From assembly GCF_049274025.1 (NCBI RefSeq), contig NZ_JBASRV010000005.1: a stretch of DNA of 33,717 bases, one strand, 5' to 3'. Shown one piece after another: positions 23,151 through 31,112 of the stretch (its first letter is position 1; the number at the start of each line of letters is the position of its first letter). The notes beneath the pieces are model-generated. The model saw only the letters and a program-made list of their open reading frames with translations. It was not told where the DNA came from and did no database searches. The translations under genes and the position numbers were made by a program. Origin of the DNA: Miniphocaeibacter sp012841535 (GTDB lineage Bacteria; Bacillota; Clostridia; Tissierellales; Peptoniphilaceae).

Positions 23151-23525
23151 GCCTTTTTAGCAAATAGTGCTGATAAGGGAATGCTAGAAAAAATATAGGA
23201 ATACATACAACAATAATTACTTTACCAATCTGTAAGATGAAAATTAAAGGAAAAGTTATTAGACTTCAGGGATTTTAGCTTCAGTTGTAAAATTTAGAAA
23301 TATAGAATTAGGACAGATTTTATAAGAAGGAGATAATCTAAATGATGAAGAATGGAGTTAAGAATAGGGGTAGATAGAGATAGTGTTAGAGAAAAATATT
23401 TTTACTTTCTATAGGAATATATTTAGAATTATAAAATTTTAAATTATATAATAATAATTAAAATAATTTTCAAAAAAATGTTTAAAAAAATGTTTAGAAA
23501 AAAATAAGTGGGTATAAATATAATA
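23151..23525. other. Spacer between the two structured RNAs, no gene recognised
   Basis: These 375 bp are very AT-rich. A GAAGGAG ribosome-like site before ATG 23342 opens only an 11-codon frame. A possible weak -10 TATAAT (23519-23524) sits directly before RNA copy 2, with no clear -35. Nothing else was recognised. Confidence 0.5.
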
Positions 23526-24147
23526 AGATAAATATGTAGTTCTTATTTATCTTAGAGATTCTATCGGATCAACTAAATTTTATTTTAGTGTAGTTAGAAG
23601 AAACGGATGTAGTGTTTCTTTTTGGTACTAGATTTAAAATTTACAGCTGATAGTGAAATATGTTAAAAAGATTTTAAGTTTGTAAGGTCGAGAGTTTACT
23701 AAGGTGTATAATTATTGGATTAGTAGAATAGTAGATTGTAGTTTAAAATAGGTTAAGACTAATTTTATTTATAATTTAAAGTTAACCTAGAATAGTGAAT
23801 ATGATTATACTAGAGAAAATTAACTAATCTTAAAGTAAATTCTAATTTAACGACAAATATTTAATTATTGTAATTAGTGAAAGAAGTAGTATAGGTTTCT
23901 AGTTTTAAATATAGGAATAATTTTATTAATTACATGTAGCAACAAGATATTTAGTGTGAGTAGATTTAGCAAGTTGTTATAGCTTACTAAATAAAAAATA
24001 TGAATATCAAGGGCTGATTAAATATTAAAGAAAGGAACTGATAAGTAGTGATGGAACCTAAAATAGAATGTTGGTCCGAATCAGAATCAAATAAATAGGG
24101 GTAAATTTCTTAATACATTATTAGAAATTTGCCCCTATTTTATTTTT
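23526..24147 (+). ncRNA. Large structured non-coding RNA, copy 2
   Basis: It has the same plan as copy 1 with a longer core. The 5' hairpin is AGATAAATA (23526-23534) with TATTTATCT (23544-23552). In the closing helix GATTCT (23557-23562) pairs with AGAATC (24083-24088), and TCGGATCAAC (23564-23573) pairs with GTTGGTCCGA (24070-24079) with one U-G. Inner hairpins include AAGAAAC/GTTTCTT near 23596-23618 and TAGGTTAA (23748-23755) with TTAACCTA (23781-23788). A 17-bp terminator (24094-24110 with 24123-24139, one G-U) is followed by T-rich sequence. The 3' ~70 nt align with copy 1 (shared GTTGGT and AATCAAATA blocks). The closing-helix differences between copies are compensatory. A UAG-rich patch lies at 23720-23750. 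Confidence 0.75.
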
Positions 24148-24239
24148 TAAGAAAAATCATATTTATCTTAAAGCTAATAGTTGAATATTATAAATATTTT
24201 AATTATTAGTAATAAAATAAAAAGGAGTTGTATATTGTT

Positions 24240-24644
24240 ATGAATTATAATTTAGGATCTTTATTTGAAATACTAAAAAATATAGTATTTTTTCTAGGAG
24301 TCATATTACAATTTGTTGCTGCTAGCTGGGTTCAAAAGGATATTAAAACTAAAGACCCAACAGAAAGAATAATGTGGTTTTTAGGAGTTTTTATGGCACC
24401 TTTTATGGCGGGACTTTTAGTCTACCTAGTAGTAAAAGCAAGAAGAAGTGAAAAACTTGATAGTAGTGAATTAGAAGTAGTTCCAAAGAAAACTGGAATT
24501 TCAAATATAATCGTTATATTTACCACTATAATGTTAATAGTAAGTCTTATTTATATAGCAACATTATCCTATAGTAATTATAAAATGTATGAGGAATTGG
24601 AAAGATATAATGTAGAGATGCAAATGTTCGAAGAAATGCAATAA
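24240..24644 (+). CDS. Small membrane protein, possibly PLDc_N-like
   Basis: ATG 24240 is preferred to TTG 24228, which abuts the AAAGGAG ribosome site (24221-24227). The 134-aa protein has hydrophobic segments at about residues 9-30 and 43-63, separated by a charged loop WVQKDIKTKDPTERIMW, then a basic/acidic stretch, a third hydrophobic segment (~90-110) and an acidic tail. The paired-helix part with a WFLGVF..PFMAGLLVYLVVKAR end loosely recalls the PLDc_N module of membrane proteins; this is weak. Function unknown. It lies directly after structured RNA copy 2 and is followed by its own terminator. Confidence 0.7.
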   Translation: MNYNLGSLFEILKNIVFFLGVILQFVAASWVQKDIKTKDPTERIMWFLGVFMAPFMAGLLVYLVVKARRSEKLDSSELEVVPKKTGISNIIVIFTTIMLIVSLIYIATLSYSNYKMYEELERYNVEMQMFEEMQ

Positions 24645-24667
24645 AGGACCTTAAAAAGGTCCTTTTA
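24643..24667 (+). terminator. Terminator of the small membrane protein gene
   Basis: AAAGGACCTT (24643-24652) with AAGGTCCTTT (24656-24665), loop AAA, then T. It starts within the stop codon. A near-identical copy of the sequence occurs at 26565-26588. Confidence 0.85.
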
Positions 24668-25434
24668 GACTATTTACAATTAGAAATACTAAGCTTAGAT
24701 TCATTGGTACCAGAAGATCATCTAGTTAGAAAACTAGATAAAGCTTTAAATTTATACTTTATCTATGACCTAGTAAAAGATCTCTACGCTACAACAGGAG
24801 CAGAAAGTATAGATACTGTCTTTTTAATAAAATTAAATATATGACAATATGTATTTGGGATTATATCTTTGAGATAAACAAAAAGAGAAACAGATGTTAA
24901 CATTGCATATAGATGGAATTTAGGATTTGGTGATAAAAATACCATTATTCCATACAAAAGACCAATGACAAAAAAAGGGTATTTTAAAAAGTATGGATAT
25001 GTATATGATGAGTTTTATGATTGTTACATATGCCCAAACAACAAAATATTAAAATATATTACTACTAACAGACATGGATATCGAGAGTATAAAAGCAATC
25101 CTAAAGATTGTAAAAACTGCAAATATATAGAAAAATACACGGAAAGTAAAAATTATCAAAAAGTTGTAATTCGACACATTTAGGAAGAATATATAGAAAA
25201 GTGTGAGGATATTAGACATTTAAGAGGATTTAAGAAAAAATATGGTAGGTGAAAAGAAACAATAGAAAGGGTATTTGCTGATGCCAAAGAATTACATGGT
25301 ATGAGATATACGCTACATAGAGGTTTAGAAAGGGTTAAAAATGAGCTATACTTCTTGTTTGGTTACATGAATTTAAAAAAATTAGCAAATATTATATGGA
25401 ATAGGGGGCTATGTGAAATCTTCTCTGTAAATTA
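24668..25434 (+). pseudogene. Degenerate IS1182-family transposase gene
   Basis: Pieces of one transposase can be read in order across stops and frame changes. First, LEILSLDSLVPEDHLVRKLD and YDLVKDLYATTGAESIDTVFLIK from the N-terminal DUF772-like part; then an INIAYRWNLGFG-type block (VNIAYRWNLGFG here). After a jump over a region that should contain much of the catalytic core come RPMTKKGYFKKYGYVYDEFYDCYICPN, NPKDCKNCKYIEKYTESKNYQKVVIRH, and after further stops KETIERVFADAKELHGMRYTLHRGLERVKNELYFLFGYMNLKKLAN. The longest intact segment is 24965-25183. An internal deletion and at least four in-frame stops make it inactive. No clear terminal inverted repeats were found. Confidence 0.85.
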
Positions 25435-25589
25435 GATTTTTCTACAATAAGATAATTTATTTTTAAGACTAAAAATCAGTTTTTTGATTTTTAGTCTTAC
25501 TTATTTTATAATACCGATTTGATTACATGTCAAGGGCACCTGCGAATGCAGGTGTTAATTTTACTCTTGATTTGTAATTTAAATAGGTG
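25435..25589. other. Spacer between the two IS remnants with two hairpins
   Basis: Two perfect inverted repeats occur here: a 14-bp stem, 25465-25478 with 25485-25498 (AAGACTAAAAATCA arm), and a 7-bp stem CACCTGC (25537-25543) with GCAGGTG (25548-25554), loop GAAT. The first could be a terminator of the IS1182 remnant. The second lies just beyond the 3' end of the IS256 gene and may belong to its end. Confidence 0.6.
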
Positions 25590-26566
25590 TTAATTCATCC
25601 TATCCTGATACATAATCATCAATTCACCATAAACTTGCCCCCAGTTTCTAAGGGGCATAGACCATTTCTTAGTAATTTGTTCCGTAGATAAATACAGTGC
25701 TTTTAATAGCGAAGTATCATTTGGAAATACTGATCTTTGTTTATTTAATCTACGGTAACTACTATTTAAACTCTCTATTGCATTGGTACCCTCGCTACGC
25801 TGGGGCAGACCCTTGTATATATTACTTTTCTTGTACTTTCTTAAAACTTGAATATTGGACTTATTACATCCTAATTATCAATCCAACTTTTCATTGCATG
25901 TGGATATATTTCATCCCATTTTGTTGTTACTTTTGATAAGTTGTCATATGCCACTTTCTCATTAGGAGCTTGTATATGGTTTTTAAATCTGTTGCAAATT
26001 CTTTTCTATGTTTGTAAGATACGTATTTTAAGGTATTTCTCACCTGATGGACAATACAGCGTTGATATTCAGTTTTAGGATAGGCTGTAGCTACAGCCTC
26101 CTTCATTCCTGTTAGCCCATCTGCGCATAGCACTAGAATATCCTTTACTTCTCTGTTTTTTAGTTCGTTTAATATGCCAAGCCAATATTTACTACTTTCA
26201 TTTTTTCCAATATATATTCCCAAAACTTCCTTTAGTCCATCTTGGTTTACCTCCAAAACTATGCAGGCTGCTTTTTTTACTATTATTCCATTATCCCCCT
26301 ACAGAAGAATGTATTGCATCTATGAATATTATTGGATAAAGATCATGTAATACTCTATGTTGTCAGTCCTCAATTTGAGGTAGTAGTTTGTTTGTTATAT
26401 TGGATACTAGTCCTTCACTAATTTCAAAACCATAGATTTCTTCTACTTGGTCAGAAATCTGTCTAGTTGATAATCCTCTAGCATACATAGATATTATTTC
26501 ATGTGTCTACTATATGGGGAGCATATCAATTTTGGAATCTAAAATGCCTTTTGTCTTCAATCTGAA
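25590..26566 (-). pseudogene. Degenerate IS256-family (mutator-type) transposase gene
   Basis: Reading the minus strand, the order is: ISMYARGLSTRQISDQVEEIYGFEISEGLVSNITNKLLPQIED; a stretch around IIFIDAIHSSVG with stops; an intact 109-codon segment (25927-26256) with VLGIYIGKNESSKYWLGILNELKNREVKDILVLCADGLTGMKEAVATAYPKTEYQRCIVHQVRNTLKYVSYK; WDEIYPHAMKSWIDN; and finally TNAIESLNSSYRRLNKQRSVFPNDTSLLKALYLST and the terminal RNWGQVYGELMIMYQDRMN. The N-terminal ~80 residues are missing and several stops and frameshifts occur. Between the blocks KVIYT and NAIE a GC-rich ~26-nt insertion (25789-25814) breaks the gene. Confidence 0.88.
25789..25814. repeat. GC-rich 26-nt insertion inside the IS256 remnant
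   Basis: The conserved coding sequence for VIYTTNAIESLN is interrupted on the minus strand exactly between the codons for T and T/N. The inserted bases (CCCTCGCTACGCTGGGGCAG on the plus strand, then ACCCTT) are about 65 percent G+C in a window that is roughly 30 percent. No other copy occurs in this window. Confidence 0.6.
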
Positions 26567-26588
26567 AGGAACTTAAAAAGGTCCTTTT

Positions 26589-26934
26589 TATAATATTCTT
26601 TAATGATACAATAATAATATAAAAATTGAGTTGGCTTTTAAATAATGGTATTGTGTATCGACCTCTTAATTGTTAGATTTGTGGTCTAAATTTTTGGGGA
26701 TAATCTTAATTGTTATAGATTACAGTACTATTATTTTTTGTTTTTTGTGAGAAGTAAAGTAAATTAAGCTTGGTGTGTTAAATTAATTTAAAGAAATAAA
26801 TTGATTATTATTTAATAGTTTAAGAAAATTAAAAACCTTTTAATGATTAAAAATTAACTTGCAATATTAATGTATCAATGGTAATATATTAGTTAAATAG
26901 ATTAATCTATTAAAATAAAAAAAGAGGTGTAATT
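26589..26934 (+). promoter_or_regulatory. Non-coding region with promoter and palindrome before the permease-hyuA operon
   Basis: A likely promoter is TTGCAA (26859-26864), 17-nt spacer, TAATAT (26882-26887). A perfect 16-bp palindrome AATAGATTAATCTATT (26896-26911) follows 8 nt later, at the place of a repressor site. AGAGGTG is the ribosome site of the next gene. Upstream, TCTTAATTGTTAGATT (26664-26679) recurs with a 2-nt insertion at 26704-26721. No gene was recognised in the rest. Confidence 0.5.
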
Positions 26935-28209
26935 ATGGAAACGTTACAAGGAATTTTATTGTTGTTAACTTTTGTTGGATTAGTAGTTTATTGTTTCAAA
27001 GGTGGAAACCTTTTATTTGGGTTCTTAACCATATCTGTATTATGGTGTATCATTGGAATGGTACCTATTAAAGAAGTGGTTGAAGATGTTTTTCAAAAAT
27101 CTGTTGAAAATTATGGAGCAACTATAGCTGTAATAGTATTTGGTAGTTGGTTTGGTAAAGTAATTGTTGATACGGGAATAGCATCTTCAATTATAAAAAA
27201 GACTGTAGAATTAGCTGGAAATAAGGCTTTATTGACAACTATTCTTATAACCCTTGTATGTACTTTAATATTTACAAGCGCTTTTGGAGTAGGGTCTGTA
27301 ATGGCAATAGGAATGATAGTTTTACCAATATTGTTTTCTATGGGATTAGAGAAAAGAATAGCTCTTGCTGTATATATGATGTCAGTTGCAGCTGGAATGT
27401 ATTTAAATATAGCATATGTTAGTCAATTTGATGTATTCTTTGGAGCTAATTATGGACCTTCTTATGTAAAATTTGCAATAATAGCAACATTAGTGCATGT
27501 AGCAGTTATTTTGTGTTTTATACTTTTCCATTTTTTATTCAAAGGTAAAAAAAGGTTTGCATGGGCAGCGAAAGTTCCAAGTAGTCAAAATCAAGTTCCA
27601 GGATATGCTTTCATTGTTCCATTTATTCCAATATTATTAGTAGCTCTTTTAGGATGGGGTCCTATACCTTCATTTACAGTAGGAATTTTTGCGGGTATAT
27701 TATTAACTGGAAATATGAAGTCATATAAACGATTAATTGATGTTATGCAAAAAACATTGCATGATGGAGTTTCAGATAGTGGATTATTAATAGGTATGCT
27801 ATATGGAGTAAATATTTTTCAAGCAGCAGCTAATAAGATCGCTCCATTGCTAGGGGGATTAATAGGAAATATAATACCTTCATCACCATTTGTATTAGTA
27901 ATTGCTTTTGCGATATTAGCTCCACTAGGATTATTTAGAGGACCATTAATGATATTTGGTTCAGGAGCTGCAGTTGTTGCAATTTTACAAGCAGTAGGAA
28001 CTTTCCCAAATACATTTTTATTTGGACTATTTCTTATTCCACCAGTAGCGATTGTTGCAAATACATGTCCAACACAATCTTGGGGAATGTGGGGATTAAG
28101 TTATGCAAAAATTGAACCAAAAACATACATAAAAACAGGTATAGTATGGTCATGGATTATATGTGCAATTAATTTGTTCATAGCATATTTTATGATTTCA
28201 GGATTGTAA
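26935..28209 (+). CDS. Ion-transporter-superfamily permease (GntP/citrate-transporter-like)
   Basis: The 424-aa protein has about eleven to twelve hydrophobic segments and no other domain. Features are the GATIAVIVFGSWFGKVIVDTGIASSIIKK block near residue 60, the gated loop TSAFGVGSVMAIGMIVLPI, and a second half with DGVSDSGLLIGMLYGVNIFQAAANKIAPLLGGLIGN and NTCPTQSWGMWGLSYAKIEP, an internal repeat layout common to the IT superfamily (GntP, CitMHS, DctM types). The exact family and cargo are not clear. The hydantoinase-like protein encoded 22 nt downstream suggests a cyclic amide, amino-acid derivative or carboxylate as cargo (inference). Confidence 0.75.
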   Translation: METLQGILLLLTFVGLVVYCFKGGNLLFGFLTISVLWCIIGMVPIKEVVEDVFQKSVENYGATIAVIVFGSWFGKVIVDTGIASSIIKKTVELAGNKALLTTILITLVCTLIFTSAFGVGSVMAIGMIVLPILFSMGLEKRIALAVYMMSVAAGMYLNIAYVSQFDVFFGANYGPSYVKFAIIATLVHVAVILCFILFHFLFKGKKRFAWAAKVPSSQNQVPGYAFIVPFIPILLVALLGWGPIPSFTVGIFAGILLTGNMKSYKRLIDVMQKTLHDGVSDSGLLIGMLYGVNIFQAAANKIAPLLGGLIGNIIPSSPFVLVIAFAILAPLGLFRGPLMIFGSGAAVVAILQAVGTFPNTFLFGLFLIPPVAIVANTCPTQSWGMWGLSYAKIEPKTYIKTGIVWSWIICAINLFIAYFMISGL

Positions 28210-28231
28210 TTATTTTTAGAAAGGTAATAAA

Positions 28232-30346
28232 ATGAGAAAAATAAGAATAGGAATTGATGTAGGTGGTACGCATACAAAAGCAGTAGCAATAGATAATGAT
28301 ACCAATGAGATAGTAGGTAAAGGCTCAGTTATGACTACCCATCATGATAAAAATGGAGTCGCTCAAGGAGTTGTAGATGCTTTTACAAAATGCTTAAATG
28401 ATAACAATATAAGTCCGGAAGAAGTAATTTTTATTGCGCATAGTACAACACAAGCTACTAATGCACTATTAGAAGGTGACGTTGCTAATGTTGGAGTAAT
28501 TGGTCTTGCTAAAGGTGGCCTTGAAGGATTTATGGCTAAAAGACAACTAGATATTGGAAATATTGAATTAGGTACTGGTAAAACAATAAAAGTGAACTCT
28601 GAATTTGTAAAAATAAAGGATTTTAATCGAAATAAAGCTAGTGAGATCATACAAAATTTTAAGGAAAAAGGTTCACAAGTTATTGTTGCTAGTAAAGCAT
28701 TTGGTGTTGATGACTTAACAGAAGAAAAAATCATAGTAGAAGAAGCTATAAAACATAATATGCCGGTTACTGCTGCATCAGATATTTCAAAACTTTATGG
28801 ATTAAAAATTAGAACCACGACTGCAGCATTAAATGCAAGCATTCTTCCTAAAATGTTAGAAACAGCTAATAGTACAGAAAAAAGTGTAAAAACTTCAGGG
28901 GTTAAGGTACCATTAATGATAATGCGTGGCGACGGTGGGGTAATGGAAATAGATGAAATGAGAAAAAAACCCATATTAACGATGTTATCAGGACCAGCAG
29001 CAAGTGTAATTGGTGCATTAATGTATTTAAGAGCTTCAAATGGTATTTATTTTGAAGTCGGAGGAACATCAACAAACGTAGGTATCATAAAAGATAGTAG
29101 GCCAGCAGTGGATTATTCTATAATTGGAGGACATAGAACTTATGTCAATTCCTTAGATGTAAGGGTACTGGGGGTTGCTGGAGGAAGTATGGTCAGAGCT
29201 AGCAATAATGAAATTGTAGATGTGGGACCAAGATCAGCACATATAGCAAATATGGGATATTGTGCATTTACAGATCCTAAGTTATTTGATGGAGCTGAAC
29301 TATATACATTTAGACCAACTGAAAACGATCCTGAAGATTATATTGCAGTAAGGCTCAATGATGGTTCTAGTATGGCAATTACAAATACCTGTGCTGCAAA
29401 TGCGCTAAAAATGCTTGATGATGGTGATTACGCAAAAGGGAATTATGACTCTAGCTATAAAGCAATTGATTTACTAGCTAAAAGAATAGGAAAAACAGTA
29501 GAGGAAACAGCAAACGAAATTTTAACTAAATCTTGTGAAAAAATTATTCCAGTGATAGAAGATTTAATTCAAAAATATAAAGTTGAAAGAGAGCAAGTTG
29601 TTTTAGTTGGAGCAGGTGGAGGGGCTGGTACATTGCTTGCTTATACTGCTAAATTAATGAATTTCAAATATCAGATTCCTACAAATGCAGAGGTTATCTC
29701 ATCGATAGGAGTAGCATTAGCTATGGTACGTGAGATGGTTCAGAGAACTATTCCTAATCCATCTGCTGAAGAAATTCTAGAATTGAAAAAAGAAGCCAAG
29801 GAACTGGCTATGAATAGTGGAGCAGTTGAAGAAAGTGTAGAAGTTTATATAGAGATAGATGATCAGGCACAGACTGTTTCAGCTATTGCAATGGGATCTA
29901 CTGAAGTTAAAACAACAGATTTGTCTAAAAATTGCAATGAAGAAGAAGCAAAAGAAATCGCAGCTGAATCTATGGGAATTAATGCGAAAGATTTAGTTAC
30001 TAAGGCAAATAATGGACAAATATATGTGTTTTCAGCTATGAAAAACAAAAAAATGGCTATACGAATAGTTGATAGGAAGGGGTTTATAAAGCTACAAAGA
30101 GCAAATGGTGATGTAGCTATAACTGATTTAGAGAATTTAGAAGATACAATTTCTATTCTATGGGGTGAAGCGGGTAACTACACTTCTGAAATTGTTTTAA
30201 ATCCAGATATATATGTAATAGCAGGTTCAAAAGTAGTAGATTATTCTGGACTAACTGAATTAGAACAAGTTACAGGAATGGCTAGCTCTGAATTTAGTGA
30301 CACTACTGATGAAATTATAGTTGTAGCAGCTAAAAATGAACTTTAG
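28232..30346 (+). CDS. Hydantoinase/oxoprolinase (HyuA) family protein
   Basis: The 704-aa protein starts with an ASKHA ATP-binding block RIGIDVGGTHTKAVAIDN, then AHSTTQATNALLEGDVANVGVIGL, and contains the family core MIMRGDGGVMEIDEMRKKPILTMLSGPAASVIGALMYL followed by FEVGGTSTNVGII. A late VVLVGAGGGAGTLLAYTAKLM and SSIGVALAMVREMV complete the pattern. HyuA-type enzymes use ATP to open hydantoins or 5-oxoproline, or carboxylate ketones, usually with a HyuB partner, which is absent here. In most family members the second block reads DMGGTSTDV; here both Asp positions are changed (Glu and Asn), so the activity may differ. A GAAAGG ribosome site precedes ATG. The stop is overlapped by the next gene. 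Confidence 0.85.
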   Translation: MRKIRIGIDVGGTHTKAVAIDNDTNEIVGKGSVMTTHHDKNGVAQGVVDAFTKCLNDNNISPEEVIFIAHSTTQATNALLEGDVANVGVIGLAKGGLEGFMAKRQLDIGNIELGTGKTIKVNSEFVKIKDFNRNKASEIIQNFKEKGSQVIVASKAFGVDDLTEEKIIVEEAIKHNMPVTAASDISKLYGLKIRTTTAALNASILPKMLETANSTEKSVKTSGVKVPLMIMRGDGGVMEIDEMRKKPILTMLSGPAASVIGALMYLRASNGIYFEVGGTSTNVGIIKDSRPAVDYSIIGGHRTYVNSLDVRVLGVAGGSMVRASNNEIVDVGPRSAHIANMGYCAFTDPKLFDGAELYTFRPTENDPEDYIAVRLNDGSSMAITNTCAANALKMLDDGDYAKGNYDSSYKAIDLLAKRIGKTVEETANEILTKSCEKIIPVIEDLIQKYKVEREQVVLVGAGGGAGTLLAYTAKLMNFKYQIPTNAEVISSIGVALAMVREMVQRTIPNPSAEEILELKKEAKELAMNSGAVEESVEVYIEIDDQAQTVSAIAMGSTEVKTTDLSKNCNEEEAKEIAAESMGINAKDLVTKANNGQIYVFSAMKNKKMAIRIVDRKGFIKLQRANGDVAITDLENLEDTISILWGEAGNYTSEIVLNPDIYVIAGSKVVDYSGLTELEQVTGMASSEFSDTTDEIIVVAAKNEL

Positions 30347-30932
30347 TAAAGAAAACATAAAGGATTATTTGAAAAGGGATTCTATACAAATATACAGAGA
30401 AATATTAATAAATGAAAATTATTTTAAAAAAAATGCTAACAAAATAGATGTCTACATTATTAAGTCTACAAGTGTTTCAAAAATTAGATATAAAGATTTA
30501 ATAGACAAGTATGGAAAATTAGACGTGAATGAATATTTTAAAATATTTAATATAGAACTAAATGAGGTTTATGAAGAAAATCCCTTTTCTTTTCCTTATT
30601 TTGCAATATATGATGTTACTAGTAACAAAATAGACATTAATATAAATTTAATAAAACAAATAAAAAAAATTATAAAGAGCAATGAAATTGAAAATATAAT
30701 TAGTTATAAAGAATTTTATAATCTAGTATTATTACATGAATTATTTCATTATTTAGATGAAAGAGATAAAAAATTTGACAATAATAACTTCTCGGTACAA
30801 ATCGAAATATTTAAGCATATAAAAATAAATAAAACTTTAAATATACTGAAAGAAATTGCTGCTATAGAGTTTTCTAAAATATTTTTAGATATAGAATATA
30901 ATCCTGTTATATTTGAGTGTTTGATAAGTTAA
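30336..30932 (+). CDS. Unknown protein with HExxH zinc-peptidase motif
   Basis: The 198-aa protein, not recognised as a known family, starts at ATG 30336 inside the last codons of the HyuA gene (11-bp overlap), so it is coupled to it. Residues 131-141 read VLLHELFHYLD, a canonical HExxH (His134, Glu135, His138), and LKEIAAIEFSKIF (Glu173, Glu178) 35-40 residues later could supply the third zinc ligand, as in gluzincin-like and ImmA/IrrE-like peptidases. It is Lys/Ile/Asn-rich, without signal peptide or membrane segment. It might process or regulate the HyuA partner; this is speculation from the overlap. Confidence 0.7.
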   Translation: MNFSKENIKDYLKRDSIQIYREILINENYFKKNANKIDVYIIKSTSVSKIRYKDLIDKYGKLDVNEYFKIFNIELNEVYEENPFSFPYFAIYDVTSNKIDININLIKQIKKIIKSNEIENIISYKEFYNLVLLHELFHYLDERDKKFDNNNFSVQIEIFKHIKINKTLNILKEIAAIEFSKIFLDIEYNPVIFECLIS

Positions 30933-31001
30933 AAATGACTTAAATTAAGAAAAGTGATTGATTAATTATAAATATAAAGTATTAAATGAAAATATAGGTT
31001 A

Positions 31002-31079
31002 TTCTATTAATAGAAACTGTATGAGAGTATTTGGAATATTGTTTTTTATTATTTAGTAGAAATTTATATTTTATATAAT
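31002..31079 (+). promoter_or_regulatory. Promoter region and palindrome before the GntR gene
   Basis: A perfect 14-bp palindrome TTCTATTAATAGAA (31002-31015) and a TATAAT (31074-31079) with a poor -35 lie in the 180-bp gap before the GntR gene. The palindrome is a plausible autoregulatory operator (inference). Confidence 0.4.
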
Positions 31080-31112
31080 ATAATAAATCATTTATGTTGA
31101 ACTGGAGGACTT

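Larger units (their letters stand above)
24643..26588. repeat. 24-bp direct repeat flanking the IS-remnant block
   Basis: The sequence starting AAAGGA and ending GGTCCTTTT at 24643-24666 recurs at 26565-26588 with one mismatch. Everything between is IS1182 and IS256 debris. The left copy is the terminator of the small membrane protein gene; the right copy has lost one stem pair. Confidence 0.8.

Noticed and set aside
23342..23377. Small frame after a GAAGGAG site between the structured RNAs
   Set aside because: It ends after 11 codons and shows nothing recognisable.
22661..24239. tmRNA, 6S RNA, RNase P RNA or group II intron as an explanation of the gene-free region
   Set aside because: No tRNA-like ends with CCA, no tag-peptide frame, no RNase P core motifs, no domain V hairpin and no reverse transcriptase were seen; the two-copy closing-helix plan does not fit these.
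25697..25936. Plus-strand 79-codon frame
   Set aside because: It is antisense to the IS256 transposase remnant and includes the GC-rich insertion; no ribosome site or family.
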